Shown: positions 19,461-28,551 of the stretch, one piece after another
How positions within the stretch are numbered: the stretch's first letter is position 1
Layout: each line of letters begins with the position of its first letter
IMG/VR virus record: IMGVR_UViG_3300025101_000028
Location: 1 to 61,787 of that record
Source: a virus
Direction: 5' to 3' (one strand)
DNA: 61,787 nt
Made by a program: the position numbers and the translations under genes
The notes under the pieces: model-generated
Seen by the model: the letters and a program-made list of their open reading frames with translations, nothing else
Databases searched by the model: none
What the model was told of the DNA's origin: nothing

Positions 19461-21032
19461 TTACATTTTAACCACAGCGTGATTTGTTGTAATTAGTGTT
19501 GAGGCAACAGAAACTGAATTTTGAATTGCAGAGATTGTAACTTTAACGGGATCAATAATGCCTGTCTCGAAGAAGTCTTCTATATTATTTGTCATAAAAT
19601 TATAACCTTCAGTCTTAGATGAACCTTGGACCTTTTGAATAATCAAGTCAGGTGACTCTCCGGCATTCAAAGCCATTTGTTTTAAAGGAGCAGTGCAAGC
19701 ATCAATAACAATTTTAAAGCCAAGTTTTTGCTCTGATGTAACATCCATAACATGAACTTGGTCTGCTATCTTTGCTAAAGCAGAGCCACCACCAGCAATG
19801 ACACCCATCTGTTGTGCGGATTTGACAGCTTCAAGAGCATCTTCAATGCGATGTTTCTTTTCAATCATTTCGATTTCGGTAGACGCACCGACACGAATAA
19901 CAGCCACACCAGAAGCGAGACGCGTAATTCTTTCTTGAATACGTTCGCATTCCTTGAGGTTGTCCGTGTTTTGGATTTCCACTTTAAGAACATCAATCTG
20001 TTTATCAATGGCTTCATAGTCACCTTTACCTCCAACAATAGTTGTCCATAATTTAGAAACAGAAATAGATTTAGATTGACCAAACCAACCTAGCTGGACT
20101 TCTTTGATTTGTTTTCCATCTTCTCTTGTTACAAATGTAGCGCCAATCGATGTGCAAAGGTCACGAAGAATGTTTCTTCTTTCTTCTCCATATCTTGGAG
20201 CCTTGACAGCAGCAACCTTGAGGGTTCCTCTAACTGTGTTCATAATAAGAGCGGCAAGGGCTTGTCCTTCGACCTCGGAGGCTACTATCAATAACGGTCT
20301 AGACTCCCTTGCCACAAGTTCGAGTGTTGGTAGTATTTGTTCTACCTGTTCTATCTTCTCATCAGTAACCAAAATGAGAGGGTTATCATATTCTACTGTT
20401 CCACTTCTTTCATTAGTTATAAAAGCGTTCGCAAGGAAGCCAGAATCAAATCTAAAGCCTTCTATTAAGTCCAAGGTGGTCTTAAGGCTCTTCGCTTCTT
20501 CAATCAACACAGAACCATCCTTGCCTGCGGAATCAACAGCTGTTGCTATAAGAGTTCCAATAGATGAATCATTATTAGCTGAGATGGTTGCGATGTCTTT
20601 TATATCTTCTTGAGAACGAATCTGTCTTGCTTGTTCTTTTAGTGTCTCCACTATCTGTTCGCATGCTTGATCCATTCCTCTCTTTAATTCTGTCGGTGAA
20701 ACACCTGTCGCAATGTATCGTTGAGCACCTCTAATCATTTCTCTTGCAAGGACGGTTGTTGTTGTGGTTCCGTCTCCTGCTTGGTTGGCTGATTGTTCTG
20801 CTGCTTGCTTTACAATCGTTGCTCCAACGTGTTCTAATGGGTCATCTAGCTCAATGAACTTTGCGATGGTTACTCCGTCTTTTGTCACCACAGGCATGTC
20901 TTCATCCTTGTGATATAGAATTACGTTTCTTCCTTTTGGTCCGAGTGTGCTTGCAACGTTATCAGCAAGCGTATCAATTCCTTTTAATAGAGCTTCGGAC
21001 AAAGCACTACCGTTTGAATAAGTTTTTTTCAT
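19461..21032 (-). CDS. groEL: GroEL-type chaperonin
   Basis: 523 residues, close to the usual 540-550. GPKGRNVIL near residue 32, the ATP-binding DGTTTTTVLA at about 85-94 and AGGGSALAKIAD in the C-terminal part are characteristic. The Gly/Met tail of bacterial GroEL is absent; it ends HAVVKM. It folds proteins in the cytoplasm as a double ring, presumably for phage capsid or tail proteins. A GroES-like protein is encoded 25 kb away (46,567-46,854). GGAGG ribosome site and a plain strong promoter. Confidence 0.95.
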   Translation of the reverse strand: MKKTYSNGSALSEALLKGIDTLADNVASTLGPKGRNVILYHKDEDMPVVTKDGVTIAKFIELDDPLEHVGATIVKQAAEQSANQAGDGTTTTTVLAREMIRGAQRYIATGVSPTELKRGMDQACEQIVETLKEQARQIRSQEDIKDIATISANNDSSIGTLIATAVDSAGKDGSVLIEEAKSLKTTLDLIEGFRFDSGFLANAFITNERSGTVEYDNPLILVTDEKIEQVEQILPTLELVARESRPLLIVASEVEGQALAALIMNTVRGTLKVAAVKAPRYGEERRNILRDLCTSIGATFVTREDGKQIKEVQLGWFGQSKSISVSKLWTTIVGGKGDYEAIDKQIDVLKVEIQNTDNLKECERIQERITRLASGVAVIRVGASTEIEMIEKKHRIEDALEAVKSAQQMGVIAGGGSALAKIADQVHVMDVTSEQKLGFKIVIDACTAPLKQMALNAGESPDLIIQKVQGSSKTEGYNFMTNNIEDFFETGIIDPVKVTISAIQNSVSVASTLITTNHAVVKM

Positions 21033-21062
21033 TTGGCCTCCATGTTTTAAACTTATGTATAT

Positions 21063-21091
21063 ATTATAACCGCATTTGGTTTATTTGTCAA
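21063..21091 (-). promoter_or_regulatory. promoter of groEL
   Basis: TTGACA (21086-21091), 17 bp and TATAAT (21063-21068) on the minus strand; no GGWCA operator. The -35 box overlaps the last codons of the 855-residue protein gene. Confidence 0.8.
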
Positions 21092-23648
21092 GTGATTCTT
21101 GCAAAATTTCTAAAATTAATTTATCAAGCTGTTGGATTGATTCGGAAAGTTCGCTGGTTTTTAATTCTTTGTCCTGTTTCATATCAATAATTGCTTTTTG
21201 TAGATCTTTCTGATTATAGTCAACTTGATTGGCGGCAATTAAATCTTTCTCACTTACCCATTTTGTTATGTTATCTCTAAGATTTGTTAATGAACTAAAG
21301 GCTAACTCGACTTGAGCATTTATTTTGTTCATAATTTTTGTTGAAACATCAGAAAATTCTGTTTCCTGTAGGAAGGAAAAGTCAAAATCACAAACGAAAG
21401 CTCCCTTGTTAACTAAAGAGCCCATATCAAATTTTACATCTTTCTTTGTTAATTTTCCTTGGACTGTTGGGTCGTTAGGTTTTACACCTATACTTGGTGC
21501 GATTACTTCATCTGTTGTAGGGTCTTTTGTGATTGGTCCACTGTAAACAATATAAATTTTTACAAATGCTATTTTATCATCCTTTCCAGCTGGTACAACT
21601 TGTCCTGTTTCTGTTAATTTGTGCTTTATTGCAATAACATACTCCATCGGATCTTTAAGATTAGATTGTGCTTGTTCAAATTCTGTTCCATTGATAAGTT
21701 TAGAACTACCAAGCACTTCCTTGTTTCCAACATTGTAAACATAATCAGAACCCCCTAGATCTCCTCCGACTTGTTTTCCACCAGCGATTAAAGCAAGAAA
21801 AGCCTCAAACATAAAACCTTTTGCTCCTGGTTCTTCAGTTTGAAAGAAATTGTCATTTAAGATTTCTAAACCAACAAATTGAGAAAATAAGGTAGAAATG
21901 TCTTTAGATCTATCAAAATCTCCTGTTTCTTTAAGACTTTTATTAACACTTTCAAGAAACTTACTATAATTAATAAGTTTTTGTTTTAAACTTGTATTTG
22001 GATTGCTCCCACCAGCTTTTATCATCATATTTTTTACTTGATCATCTACTCTTGCTGTCCCAGAGGCTTGTGCCGTACCTACTTTCCACCCAGTTGTTGC
22101 GCCTCGTTTTGTTCTAACTTGACGACCAGAGGCATAATATTCTGTTGCTTTGATCAAGTTGCTTAAAAAAGTTAAAACTTCTTTTTTTTCATCTTCTTTA
22201 TCATCAAATCTTGGATCTGCATTTATAAAACTATATGATGATTTTAAGGCTTTTTTTATATCTTCGGGACTTTTAGTTGAGTTTTTAATTAAGGTAAAAA
22301 TATCTTCTGTCTTTAAGGCATATACATCCTCTGTTGATATTTCTTTCAGCAAGTTTTCTTTGATGATACCAAATGACGAGAAAACGTCCCTTAATGTCAT
22401 TGAAACAACGTTTTTACTTTCATCACTGATATTTAAATTATCAACAGACATGTTGGAAAACACATCCTTACTAATGGTATCGGATGTTTCAAGTTCTTTT
22501 ATTTTTAAGCCTGCATCTTTTAGACTAATCGGTTTTAATTTTCCCACAAATAAAGCAGATGCTTTTTCTTTTAAAACATATTTTATAAGCTCATCTTTAT
22601 GAGCATCTTCTATATTTGGTATTTTGTTGTAGTTTGTTTTGTTTAAAAGTGGTACTAAGTAAAAAAAGCTAAGTAATTTTGCTTTTTGTTTAAGATCCTC
22701 GTTGCTAGATGATGTTAAAGTTTTACCTACTGTGTTGAGAAACGTGTTAGCGCTGCTGACGGGACTCGTTAATTTGGACCACCTCTCCCAATTTAGATTA
22801 TTAAAATATGCCTCGTCTGCTTGTAAGAGAAAGTTTAACAGCTTCATAGATATAGAGTCTGTTGTGTCTACCGATGAAAATCTCGCGTTAATACTGTCAG
22901 ATGTAAATTTAATAGTATTCAAAGTCTCTTGATATTGTTTTTTTGCTTGTTGTTTAGCTTTTTTTTGCTTTTGAACTGTTGTGTACGCAGTTTTGGCATC
23001 GTCTACTTTTGGTTTATTTGTTGCGATCCATTTAGTAATTTTCTGAATATTATCACTGGAGTAGCTTTGTAAGACAGCATCCTCTAATTCAGTTAAATTA
23101 AGATTATATGTTTTTGCATTTTGTAATAATTCGTTGTATTCTCCAACTTTTTTGTTAAGAATTTGTTGTTCTCTGGCTTGTGTCTTCGCTTGTTTAGCTC
23201 TTTCATCAGCTAATCTCTTTTCCTCTCTAGCTCTTTGTGCAGCTAATTTTTCCTTTTCAGCTTTTTTTAGTTTTTGTGCAGCTTTAAAACCTGGGGTTTG
23301 TTTCAAATCCTTTGCTGAAATGCCATGCTTTTTCTTATCTAGGCTGCTTATAGCAGTAAAGACATCCGCTTTTCTTGTATTTTTTAAAACATTTTGAGCC
23401 ACTGTTTTAAATTTAGCATCAGTGTCTTTATGAAAAGCTTTATCAAAGTCTTTTATATCTATTTCATCCGTTTCTGGTGCTAACGCTGCAAATTGTTCTA
23501 CACCTTTTTTGTTTTGTGGTTTAAATGCTTTTAGCCCAACACCTAGTCCTGTTGTTAAACTAGGATCATAACTTCCATCGTCTTTTATTGTAATTTTAAA
23601 CTCTTGTAGTAATTCCTCAATCAACTTATCTAAATCATTTATGCTCAC
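21081..23648 (-). CDS. large protein of unknown function
   Basis: 855 residues, GTG start at 23648 after AAGGAGAG. Residues 125-250 are a Lys/Ala/Glu-rich coiled coil (AEKEKLAAQRAREEKRLADERA...). The C-terminal half has a mixed fold including FMFEAFLALIAGGKQVGGDLGGSDYV around 600. Both termini resemble the leader helix of other proteins here (KLIEELLQEF, KLILEILQES). Size and coiled coil fit an internal or tail structural protein, but this is inference. I considered a nuclease because of the GGDLGGSDY segment and leave it open. Confidence 0.7.
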   Translation of the reverse strand: MSINDLDKLIEELLQEFKITIKDDGSYDPSLTTGLGVGLKAFKPQNKKGVEQFAALAPETDEIDIKDFDKAFHKDTDAKFKTVAQNVLKNTRKADVFTAISSLDKKKHGISAKDLKQTPGFKAAQKLKKAEKEKLAAQRAREEKRLADERAKQAKTQAREQQILNKKVGEYNELLQNAKTYNLNLTELEDAVLQSYSSDNIQKITKWIATNKPKVDDAKTAYTTVQKQKKAKQQAKKQYQETLNTIKFTSDSINARFSSVDTTDSISMKLLNFLLQADEAYFNNLNWERWSKLTSPVSSANTFLNTVGKTLTSSSNEDLKQKAKLLSFFYLVPLLNKTNYNKIPNIEDAHKDELIKYVLKEKASALFVGKLKPISLKDAGLKIKELETSDTISKDVFSNMSVDNLNISDESKNVVSMTLRDVFSSFGIIKENLLKEISTEDVYALKTEDIFTLIKNSTKSPEDIKKALKSSYSFINADPRFDDKEDEKKEVLTFLSNLIKATEYYASGRQVRTKRGATTGWKVGTAQASGTARVDDQVKNMMIKAGGSNPNTSLKQKLINYSKFLESVNKSLKETGDFDRSKDISTLFSQFVGLEILNDNFFQTEEPGAKGFMFEAFLALIAGGKQVGGDLGGSDYVYNVGNKEVLGSSKLINGTEFEQAQSNLKDPMEYVIAIKHKLTETGQVVPAGKDDKIAFVKIYIVYSGPITKDPTTDEVIAPSIGVKPNDPTVQGKLTKKDVKFDMGSLVNKGAFVCDFDFSFLQETEFSDVSTKIMNKINAQVELAFSSLTNLRDNITKWVSEKDLIAANQVDYNQKDLQKAIIDMKQDKELKTSELSESIQQLDKLILEILQESLDK

Positions 23649-23649
23649 T

Positions 23650-24531
23650 TTACTCTCCTTGTTTTATGTCTGTAATTAGTTGTTTCAAGTCCAAACCGGC
23701 ACAATCTATTTTGTTCTTCTTTAAATGGAAGTGCGAGATAAAACCTTTGTATTGTCCTCTAACAGCAGGTGCTGATGTTGTTGAGGAGTTTGGCGTTTCC
23801 AAAGGAATCCCTGTTGCTTCGTTAATAGCTTTCATCAAAGCCTTGAGAGCTTCCAATTGTACATCATAGAAGCCCAAAAATGGCTCTAGATAGCTTCCGT
23901 GAACTTTCTTCTCTTTCCACACCGGACGCTCACCAAAACCATTCTTAACGTACCATTTCTGGTGTTTAGGATAATAAGCGTTTGCAATCTCCACACCAAT
24001 AGAATTGGTATTCCACTTTGTTCCACCAGCATGATAAGCTATGTGGTTCATATCAAGAATCTGATAAATAGTTCCATCGTTGTCTATAAGGAAGTGAACC
24101 GACAAGCCTCTGTTCTGAAGCACTCTGAAGCATGATTTGGAACTAAGACATACATCCCAGTGGCATACAAAGTTTGTTGGAGTTCTTTTCTCCACAACTT
24201 TCTTGTAGCCTTTAGTTAGTTTCATCCCACCTTTCATAAAAGGAAGAACAACTTTTGGCCAATCAATATCATAATAATCATTGTTGTATATAATACTGGT
24301 ATTCTTGTGCTCAGGTACTTGTTCCTGTAAAAAAGGAAGAGCCGATTCTCTGTCGGTCCAGACCCTTCGATAGGTTCCAGGTCCACAAAGTCCATCGGCT
24401 TTAAGTCCTATTGATTTTTGATACTTGCGTATCGCTTCGGTAAGTTCCTCATCAAAAGAGGAACACCCGAACCAATCGGGTGTCCATCCTAGTTTTAGTG
24501 CTGAGGACTCATTGTAAAATTCTGCGTCCAT
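23650..24531 (-). CDS. endolysin, N-acetylmuramoyl-L-alanine amidase
   Basis: 293 residues. An N-terminal peptidoglycan-binding domain (IRKYQKSIGLKADGLCGPGTYRRV, about 33-57) precedes an Amidase_2 catalytic domain. Likely zinc ligands lie in VCHWD, AYHAGGT and the SHFHLKKNKIDCAG segment. It cuts the amide between MurNAc and L-Ala in peptidoglycan. There is no signal peptide, so a holin would be needed. The domain order (binding domain first) is common in phages of Gram-negatives. Translationally close to clpP upstream. Confidence 0.9.
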   Translation of the reverse strand: MDAEFYNESSALKLGWTPDWFGCSSFDEELTEAIRKYQKSIGLKADGLCGPGTYRRVWTDRESALPFLQEQVPEHKNTSIIYNNDYYDIDWPKVVLPFMKGGMKLTKGYKKVVEKRTPTNFVCHWDVCLSSKSCFRVLQNRGLSVHFLIDNDGTIYQILDMNHIAYHAGGTKWNTNSIGVEIANAYYPKHQKWYVKNGFGERPVWKEKKVHGSYLEPFLGFYDVQLEALKALMKAINEATGIPLETPNSSTTSAPAVRGQYKGFISHFHLKKNKIDCAGLDLKQLITDIKQGE

Positions 24532-25227
24532 TTAAATAACCTCATCTGCTAATCCATATTCGACAGCTTCCTCCGCAGTTAGATAAACATTGACTTTTTG
24601 ATCAAGCATCTTCTTTAACTGTCTCTTAGTAAGTAGTGTTTCCTTGCATAAAGCGGCTATGTAAGAGTCTTGAATATTTTGAATCTCTTCCATTTCATTA
24701 ACAAGGTTATGAATGGTTCCCATTGAACCAGCAGAGACAGCATGGATCATGACACGACAGTTTCTCATAATTTTACGCTTACCTCTTGTGCCACCGGCAA
24801 GAATAAGAGTTCCAGCAGACATGATCTTTCCCATGCCAATTGTTTCAATGTCACGGTTCTTTTTTGTTAGACGCATCATATCATAGATAGCCATCATATC
24901 ATCAGCAGAGCCACCATAGGTTGACAGATAGAATGTTATATCATCAAGCTCTTCACCTTCTGGAAGTCTTTCCTTTGCTTTATCTACGCGCTTTTTATCT
25001 CCGAGCAATAACAAAGCTGAGACAATATCTGCTGCTCGTTCTTCGTTAACATCACCATACAACATAAATGTTGAAGGCATTTCTTCTTCAGGTGGGCCGC
25101 CCATCATTGCTGCCATAAGTTCTTTCGCTTGCTCCATCTCTTCTTCAGATGGGATGTCCTCTCCTTGTTTCTGTTTATCATCATTGTCGATAATAGTTTT
25201 TTTGGTTTTTTTCTTTGTGAACTTCAT
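24532..25227 (-). CDS. clpP: ClpP-like serine protease
   Basis: 231 residues from the ATG at 25227 (GGAGG upstream). A 50-residue charged extension precedes the ClpP fold (STYGGSADDMMAIYDMMR). The catalytic Ser137 is in GKIMSAGTLILAGG and His162 in VMIHAVS. At the usual place of the catalytic Asp (RDRFLSA in E. coli ClpP) I read VNVYLTA, an apparent Asp-to-Asn change. ClpP-type proteases are used by phages as prohead proteases or for host protein turnover. The acidic assembly-type gene upstream favours head maturation. Confidence 0.85.
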   Translation of the reverse strand: MKFTKKKTKKTIIDNDDKQKQGEDIPSEEEMEQAKELMAAMMGGPPEEEMPSTFMLYGDVNEERAADIVSALLLLGDKKRVDKAKERLPEGEELDDITFYLSTYGGSADDMMAIYDMMRLTKKNRDIETIGMGKIMSAGTLILAGGTRGKRKIMRNCRVMIHAVSAGSMGTIHNLVNEMEEIQNIQDSYIAALCKETLLTKRQLKKMLDQKVNVYLTAEEAVEYGLADEVI

Positions 25228-25255
25228 AAATCCTCCGTTGGTTAGTTCTTTAAAA

Positions 25256-25314
25256 AATAAAGGACAAGTGATTAGCTTGTCCTTATAATATAACACATTT
25301 ATTAATTTTGTCAA
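25256..25314 (-). promoter_or_regulatory. clpP promoter with leader hairpin
   Basis: TTGACA (25309-25314) and TATATT (25287-25292) lie directly before a hairpin AAGGACAAG/CTTGTCCTT (25259-25284), followed by a T-rich run. The hairpin would be the first element of the transcript, so it may be an attenuator, or the terminator of the upstream gene overlapping the promoter. Confidence 0.6.
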
Positions 25315-25324
25315 GTAAAATTAA

Positions 25325-25897
25325 TTACTTTTTTCCTAAAGCCTTCTTTAGACGAGCATCAGCACGTTTTGCTTCTTGAAGTCTTTTAGCAACTCGTTTT
25401 GCAACAAGTTTAACAACTTCTTTTTGAGATGGAACGTAAGAAATTCCACGAAGTGCTTCTTGAAGCATTTCTTCTTCATTTTCTTCACCAGCGTCATCAG
25501 CATCAAGTTCCATAGGTGCATCATCTCCACCCATATCCATATCCATGTCATCTTCACCCATATCCATATCATCACCACCTGCGGCTCCACCAAGAGCATC
25601 AGCGACTTGTTCAATAGTTTTGACTGCTTCCATGAATTGATCTACCAATTCTTCATCCAACTCAACATCGGCATCACCCATGTCTTCATCTTTGTCAAGA
25701 TCCATGTCTTCGTCCTCTTCTTCGTAAAGAGCTTCCATAGGTTCATCGTCTTTCATGTGAGCTTCATCACCATAAGCCTCTTCCATTTTGTCTTCATCAT
25801 CACGAGAATATGATGAGTCCATTTCGTTTAGTGGTTTAATACTAGCCAAGCTCTGGAAACGACGAACTTGGGCTTCAGATAATAATTTTTTGCGCAT
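25325..25897 (-). CDS. acidic scaffold/assembly-type protein
   Basis: 190 residues. N-terminal MRKKLLSEAQVRRFQSLASI is a basic amphipathic leader like those seen in head-associated phage proteins. Residues 30-145 are extremely acidic (repeats of DMDMGGDD type) and the C-terminus is basic and helical (VAKRVAKRLQEAKRADARLKKALGKK). Such charge segregation is typical of scaffolding or prohead core proteins. Position beside the ClpP-like protease supports a head-assembly role; assignment is inference. Confidence 0.7.
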   Translation of the reverse strand: MRKKLLSEAQVRRFQSLASIKPLNEMDSSYSRDDEDKMEEAYGDEAHMKDDEPMEALYEEEDEDMDLDKDEDMGDADVELDEELVDQFMEAVKTIEQVADALGGAAGGDDMDMGEDDMDMDMGGDDAPMELDADDAGEENEEEMLQEALRGISYVPSQKEVVKLVAKRVAKRLQEAKRADARLKKALGKK

Positions 25898-25960
25898 AAC
25901 TTAAAATCTCCTTTAAAATAAATTATTTTTCACTATAAATAGGTCTTAAAAACATAAAAA

Positions 25961-26284
25961 TCACAATTCTGGGTGTTCTTCTGCAATTAAATCAAAGATA
26001 TTCTCAAGTTCATCATCTTTGATACCAAATTTTGCCATCAAATCGTCTGCTTGTTCATCTTCTTGTTTTGTTATTTTGATGTCTCGCTTGCGACCAATGT
26101 TGTTTTCGTTTTTGTATCTTCTGATGAAGCTCATAAGATCTTTATCATTGTCAGACATTCCCGAGACACACGCTCTAAAGAAGTCGGCTTGAGTGATATT
26201 TTCTCTCTCAAGCCTAATTTTAAGTTGTGCATGTCTTATGTCAGTGTCAGTAAATTGAATTTTCTTCTTTTTATGTTCAGACAT
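25961..26284 (-). CDS. small DNA-binding-like protein
   Basis: 107 residues. IQFTDTDIRHAQLKIRLERENITQADFFRACVSGM has the strand-helix-helix pattern of ribbon-helix-helix proteins, followed by an acidic C-terminal helix. Likely a DNA-binding regulator or packaging-related protein; no close family is recognised. It starts 4 nt after the dUTPase stop with a weak ribosome site. Confidence 0.65.
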   Translation of the reverse strand: MSEHKKKKIQFTDTDIRHAQLKIRLERENITQADFFRACVSGMSDNDKDLMSFIRRYKNENNIGRKRDIKITKQEDEQADDLMAKFGIKDDELENIFDLIAEEHPEL

Positions 26285-26287
26285 ATA

Positions 26288-26713
26288 TTAATTAGTACCT
26301 GTTGAACCATATCCACCTTTTCCTCTTTCAGTTTTTGAAAGTTCAAAGGCTTCTTCAAATTCAACTTCGGGATAGGGCATTATAATAATTTGCCCTATTC
26401 TCTCGCCCACTTCGTACACAGGTGAATTGTGTGTATTTATTGCAAACTTAAACATTATTTCTCCACGATAACCAGAGTCAATAACTCCAACAGCGTTTCT
26501 AAGATAATGTGCAGTTCTAGAGATAGAAGAACGTGGGAAAATTAATCCCACATGTCCTTTTGGTATCTCCATGGCCAACCCTGTTCCGTATACATAATTT
26601 CCGTGCTTGTCAAATGTTTGAGACACAGCGTACAAATCCATACCAGCATCACCAGGTTTAGCATACTTTGGAATTGTTGCACCAGCATCAAGTTTCATTA
26701 CTTTTACTTTCAT
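26288..26713 (-). CDS. dut: dUTPase
   Basis: 141 residues, the normal trimeric dUTPase length. All five motifs are visible: PGDAGMDLYA (1), PRSSISR (2), GVIDSGYRGEI (3), GERIGQIIIMP (4) and RGKGGYGSTG (5). It hydrolyses dUTP to dUMP and pyrophosphate, keeping uracil out of phage DNA and supplying dUMP to the phage ThyX. Confidence 0.95.
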   Translation of the reverse strand: MKVKVMKLDAGATIPKYAKPGDAGMDLYAVSQTFDKHGNYVYGTGLAMEIPKGHVGLIFPRSSISRTAHYLRNAVGVIDSGYRGEIMFKFAINTHNSPVYEVGERIGQIIIMPYPEVEFEEAFELSKTERGKGGYGSTGTN

Positions 26714-26879
26714 CTTTCCTCCTTATACCTTCGCGGTGTATATCTATTTTGTTTCCGTTATCAAAAAACTCAACTATGAACGATTTCGGAAACGAACCTT
26801 GAGAAAGTACAAGGCCCAATCTTTTCGAACTATGAGGGTAATATACTAAATCACCTATCTTTATTACATTTACTTTCAT
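26688..26879 (-). CDS. VGDL-like small protein
   Basis: 63 residues beginning MKVNVIKIGDLVYYPHSSKRLGLVLSQG, then FIVEFFDNG. A family member outside the operator block. It ends in a basic tail and overlaps the dUTPase gene by 26 nt. GGAGG upstream. Confidence 0.7.
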   Translation of the reverse strand: MKVNVIKIGDLVYYPHSSKRLGLVLSQGSFPKSFIVEFFDNGNKIDIHREGIRRKDESKSNET

Positions 26880-26969
26880 TTTTCCTCCAATAATAAGTTA
26901 TGTAAGTTCCCACAAGGGGAAGGGATGTCGCCAAGGCGAACAGAGCATTCCATTCGCCATGACAGTTGG

Positions 26970-27167
26970 TTAGATGTTCCATTCCACATCCCTAGTTTTT
27001 AAGAATTCTAGCAAAGGCTCATTGTCTTTAACATTCAGATCGCACTCCTTTAAAGCAAACTCTTGGTAATCAAAAATCAGTTCAATACCATCATTTGTTT
27101 TGTGAATTGCTTGTAAATGGTCCAACCAAACCCAATAAGTTCCATTAACTGCTGTTATTTTAGTCAT
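26970..27167 (-). CDS. hypothetical protein
   Basis: 65 residues. TKITAVNGTYWVWLDHLQAIHKTNDGIELIFDYQEFALKE suggests a small beta sheet, with an acidic C-terminal helix. The ATG overlaps the last base of the upstream stop. The 90 bp downstream to 26,879 contains no supported gene. Confidence 0.65.
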   Translation of the reverse strand: MTKITAVNGTYWVWLDHLQAIHKTNDGIELIFDYQEFALKECDLNVKDNEPLLEFLKTRDVEWNI

Positions 27168-27475
27168 TATTCACCATCCTTTTTAACAATCTTGTTAACT
27201 GTTTGAAAGAGGTCAACAAATTCTGCCAAGTTTACATCATCATCAATCATCCGATAGATCTTCATTGCCATCTTTTGTTGTTTAGCATCAAGCCATTCTT
27301 GTTCTTTATAGTTTTGCTTAAGATCCTTCATTTGATCTTTGAACGGTTGCATAGCCTCGTTCAGTTCTTTAATAGATTTGATAAAGTCAATCATGTGACC
27401 AGCTTCATCTTTATCTACATCGTCATCATCCCATTCGGCAACCATAACGATTTTGTCTTTTACATCATTCCACAT
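27167..27475 (-). CDS. hypothetical acidic helical protein
   Basis: 102 residues, AGGAGG upstream. After a short strand (KIVMVAEWDDDDVDKDEAG) it is helical and charged (FIKSIKELNEAMQPFKDQMKDLKQNYKEQEW). No family recognised. It has its own promoter. Confidence 0.7.
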   Translation of the reverse strand: MWNDVKDKIVMVAEWDDDDVDKDEAGHMIDFIKSIKELNEAMQPFKDQMKDLKQNYKEQEWLDAKQQKMAMKIYRMIDDDVNLAEFVDLFQTVNKIVKKDGE

Positions 27476-27506
27476 ACTTCCTCCTTATTGGTTATTGTGT
27501 ATTTGT

Positions 27507-27537
27507 AATATAACATGCCCTCAACAATTTGTCAAGG
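27507..27537 (-). promoter_or_regulatory. promoter overlapping a hairpin
   Basis: TTGACA (27530-27535), 17 bp and TATATT (27507-27512) drive 27167..27475. The -35 lies in a hairpin CCCTTGACAAATTGTTGAGGG, a weaker example of the terminator-promoter overlap seen at 32.9 and 34.9 kb. Confidence 0.65.
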
Positions 27538-27547
27538 GACTTTTTTT

Positions 27548-28492
27548 TTATTTCCAAGTTTTTATTTTTTTCCAAGTTGCTTTCTTATCTTTAACGTTTT
27601 TAGCTGCTCCTAAATCTAGATGAGCTGCGATTGTGTCTAAATCAAGGTATATTAATTTATTTTGCAGAGCGATTAATCGTTGTTCAAGCTTGTTTAATCT
27701 AACTTTAACAGATGATTTTGGTGCTGTTCGAAGCACAAACTCGGTCAATGGATAAAACAAATCAGACCTTAGCTTTAAAGGAGAGGTTGAGTTGTATGAG
27801 CCACCAAACTTCTTCATCAAGTTAATAACACCAATTGTGATCTCAGACTGTCTAGAACCGGCTTTGGATGTGTTACTGTGCCTAATGCTATCTCTAATGC
27901 CAGAATAAGCATCAGATGCATCTAAATCAGATATTTTTTCTGCTTTATATTCCAAAGCTGTCGTGTCGATCACTCTTTGTACATCTACAGCTGTGGTGTA
28001 GCCTTTATCTTGTGGTAGGTTTAACACAACCGAATGTCTTTCCCAATCTTTTATTGCATGTTTTCCTTTACCTTGGCTTAAAAAGTAAGTAGTTTCATCT
28101 TGTTTAGAATTAAATTTTACCTTATCACATAATATCTCATTTTCTCCCATAGCATAAGCAGCGAGAGTTCTACCTTGACCATCAATAATAAACCACCTGT
28201 TGTCATTTTCATATTGTCTTTGTGCTATCACCACTCTACCAAATTTAATAGAGCAAGGGTTACTTACCATTTGCTTAAGTTTTACGACTCTTGCTGGGTC
28301 AAAAGGGTCCCTTTGTGTTTCCTCATCAATATGCAAAGTTGATATATTAACATAGTCACTTTGCTGTGGGTTAATTCTTTTTGCCCAGTCAAAAGATGCT
28401 TGACTTTTACTGTGTTGTTTTTTTAATTCGTTAAAACAGTCAATAGAAACAACACTATTGCTGAATCTGTTTTTAATTGTAAAAATTGTCAT
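27548..28492 (-). CDS. ParB/DGQHR-like domain protein
   Basis: 314 residues. STLHIDEETQRDP (51-63) and WFIIDGQGRTLAAY (100-113) match the ParB-like N-terminal nuclease fold / DGQHR motif, with Gly in place of the usual His. The C-terminal half is helical and basic. Members bind or process DNA, or regulate DNA modification (DndB, by the DGQHR motif). It is not possible to choose between these here. GGAGG upstream and its own promoter. Confidence 0.75.
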   Translation of the reverse strand: MTIFTIKNRFSNSVVSIDCFNELKKQHSKSQASFDWAKRINPQQSDYVNISTLHIDEETQRDPFDPARVVKLKQMVSNPCSIKFGRVVIAQRQYENDNRWFIIDGQGRTLAAYAMGENEILCDKVKFNSKQDETTYFLSQGKGKHAIKDWERHSVVLNLPQDKGYTTAVDVQRVIDTTALEYKAEKISDLDASDAYSGIRDSIRHSNTSKAGSRQSEITIGVINLMKKFGGSYNSTSPLKLRSDLFYPLTEFVLRTAPKSSVKVRLNKLEQRLIALQNKLIYLDLDTIAAHLDLGAAKNVKDKKATWKKIKTWK

Positions 28493-28522
28493 AAGACCTC
28501 CGTAGTTGATTTTACATTATAT

Positions 28523-28551
28523 AATATATCACACTTTAGTTTTTTTGTCAA
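28523..28551 (-). promoter_or_regulatory. promoter
   Basis: TTGACA (28546-28551), 17 bp and TATATT (28523-28528) drive the ParB/DGQHR-like gene; the -35 overlaps the end of the deaminase gene. Confidence 0.75.

Noticed and set aside
21081-23648. Nuclease call for the 855-residue protein based on GGDLGGSDYV
   Set aside because: The segment alone is not enough; no Glu-x-Lys core is visible nearby, so it stays unassigned.
25921-25950. T4-type late promoter TATAAATA near 25,935
   Set aside because: The sequence reads in the plus direction, opposite to all genes, so it cannot drive them.
26880-26969. Twenty-codon frame between the VGDL-like gene and 26970..27167
   Set aside because: No ribosome site and no features; kept as intergenic.
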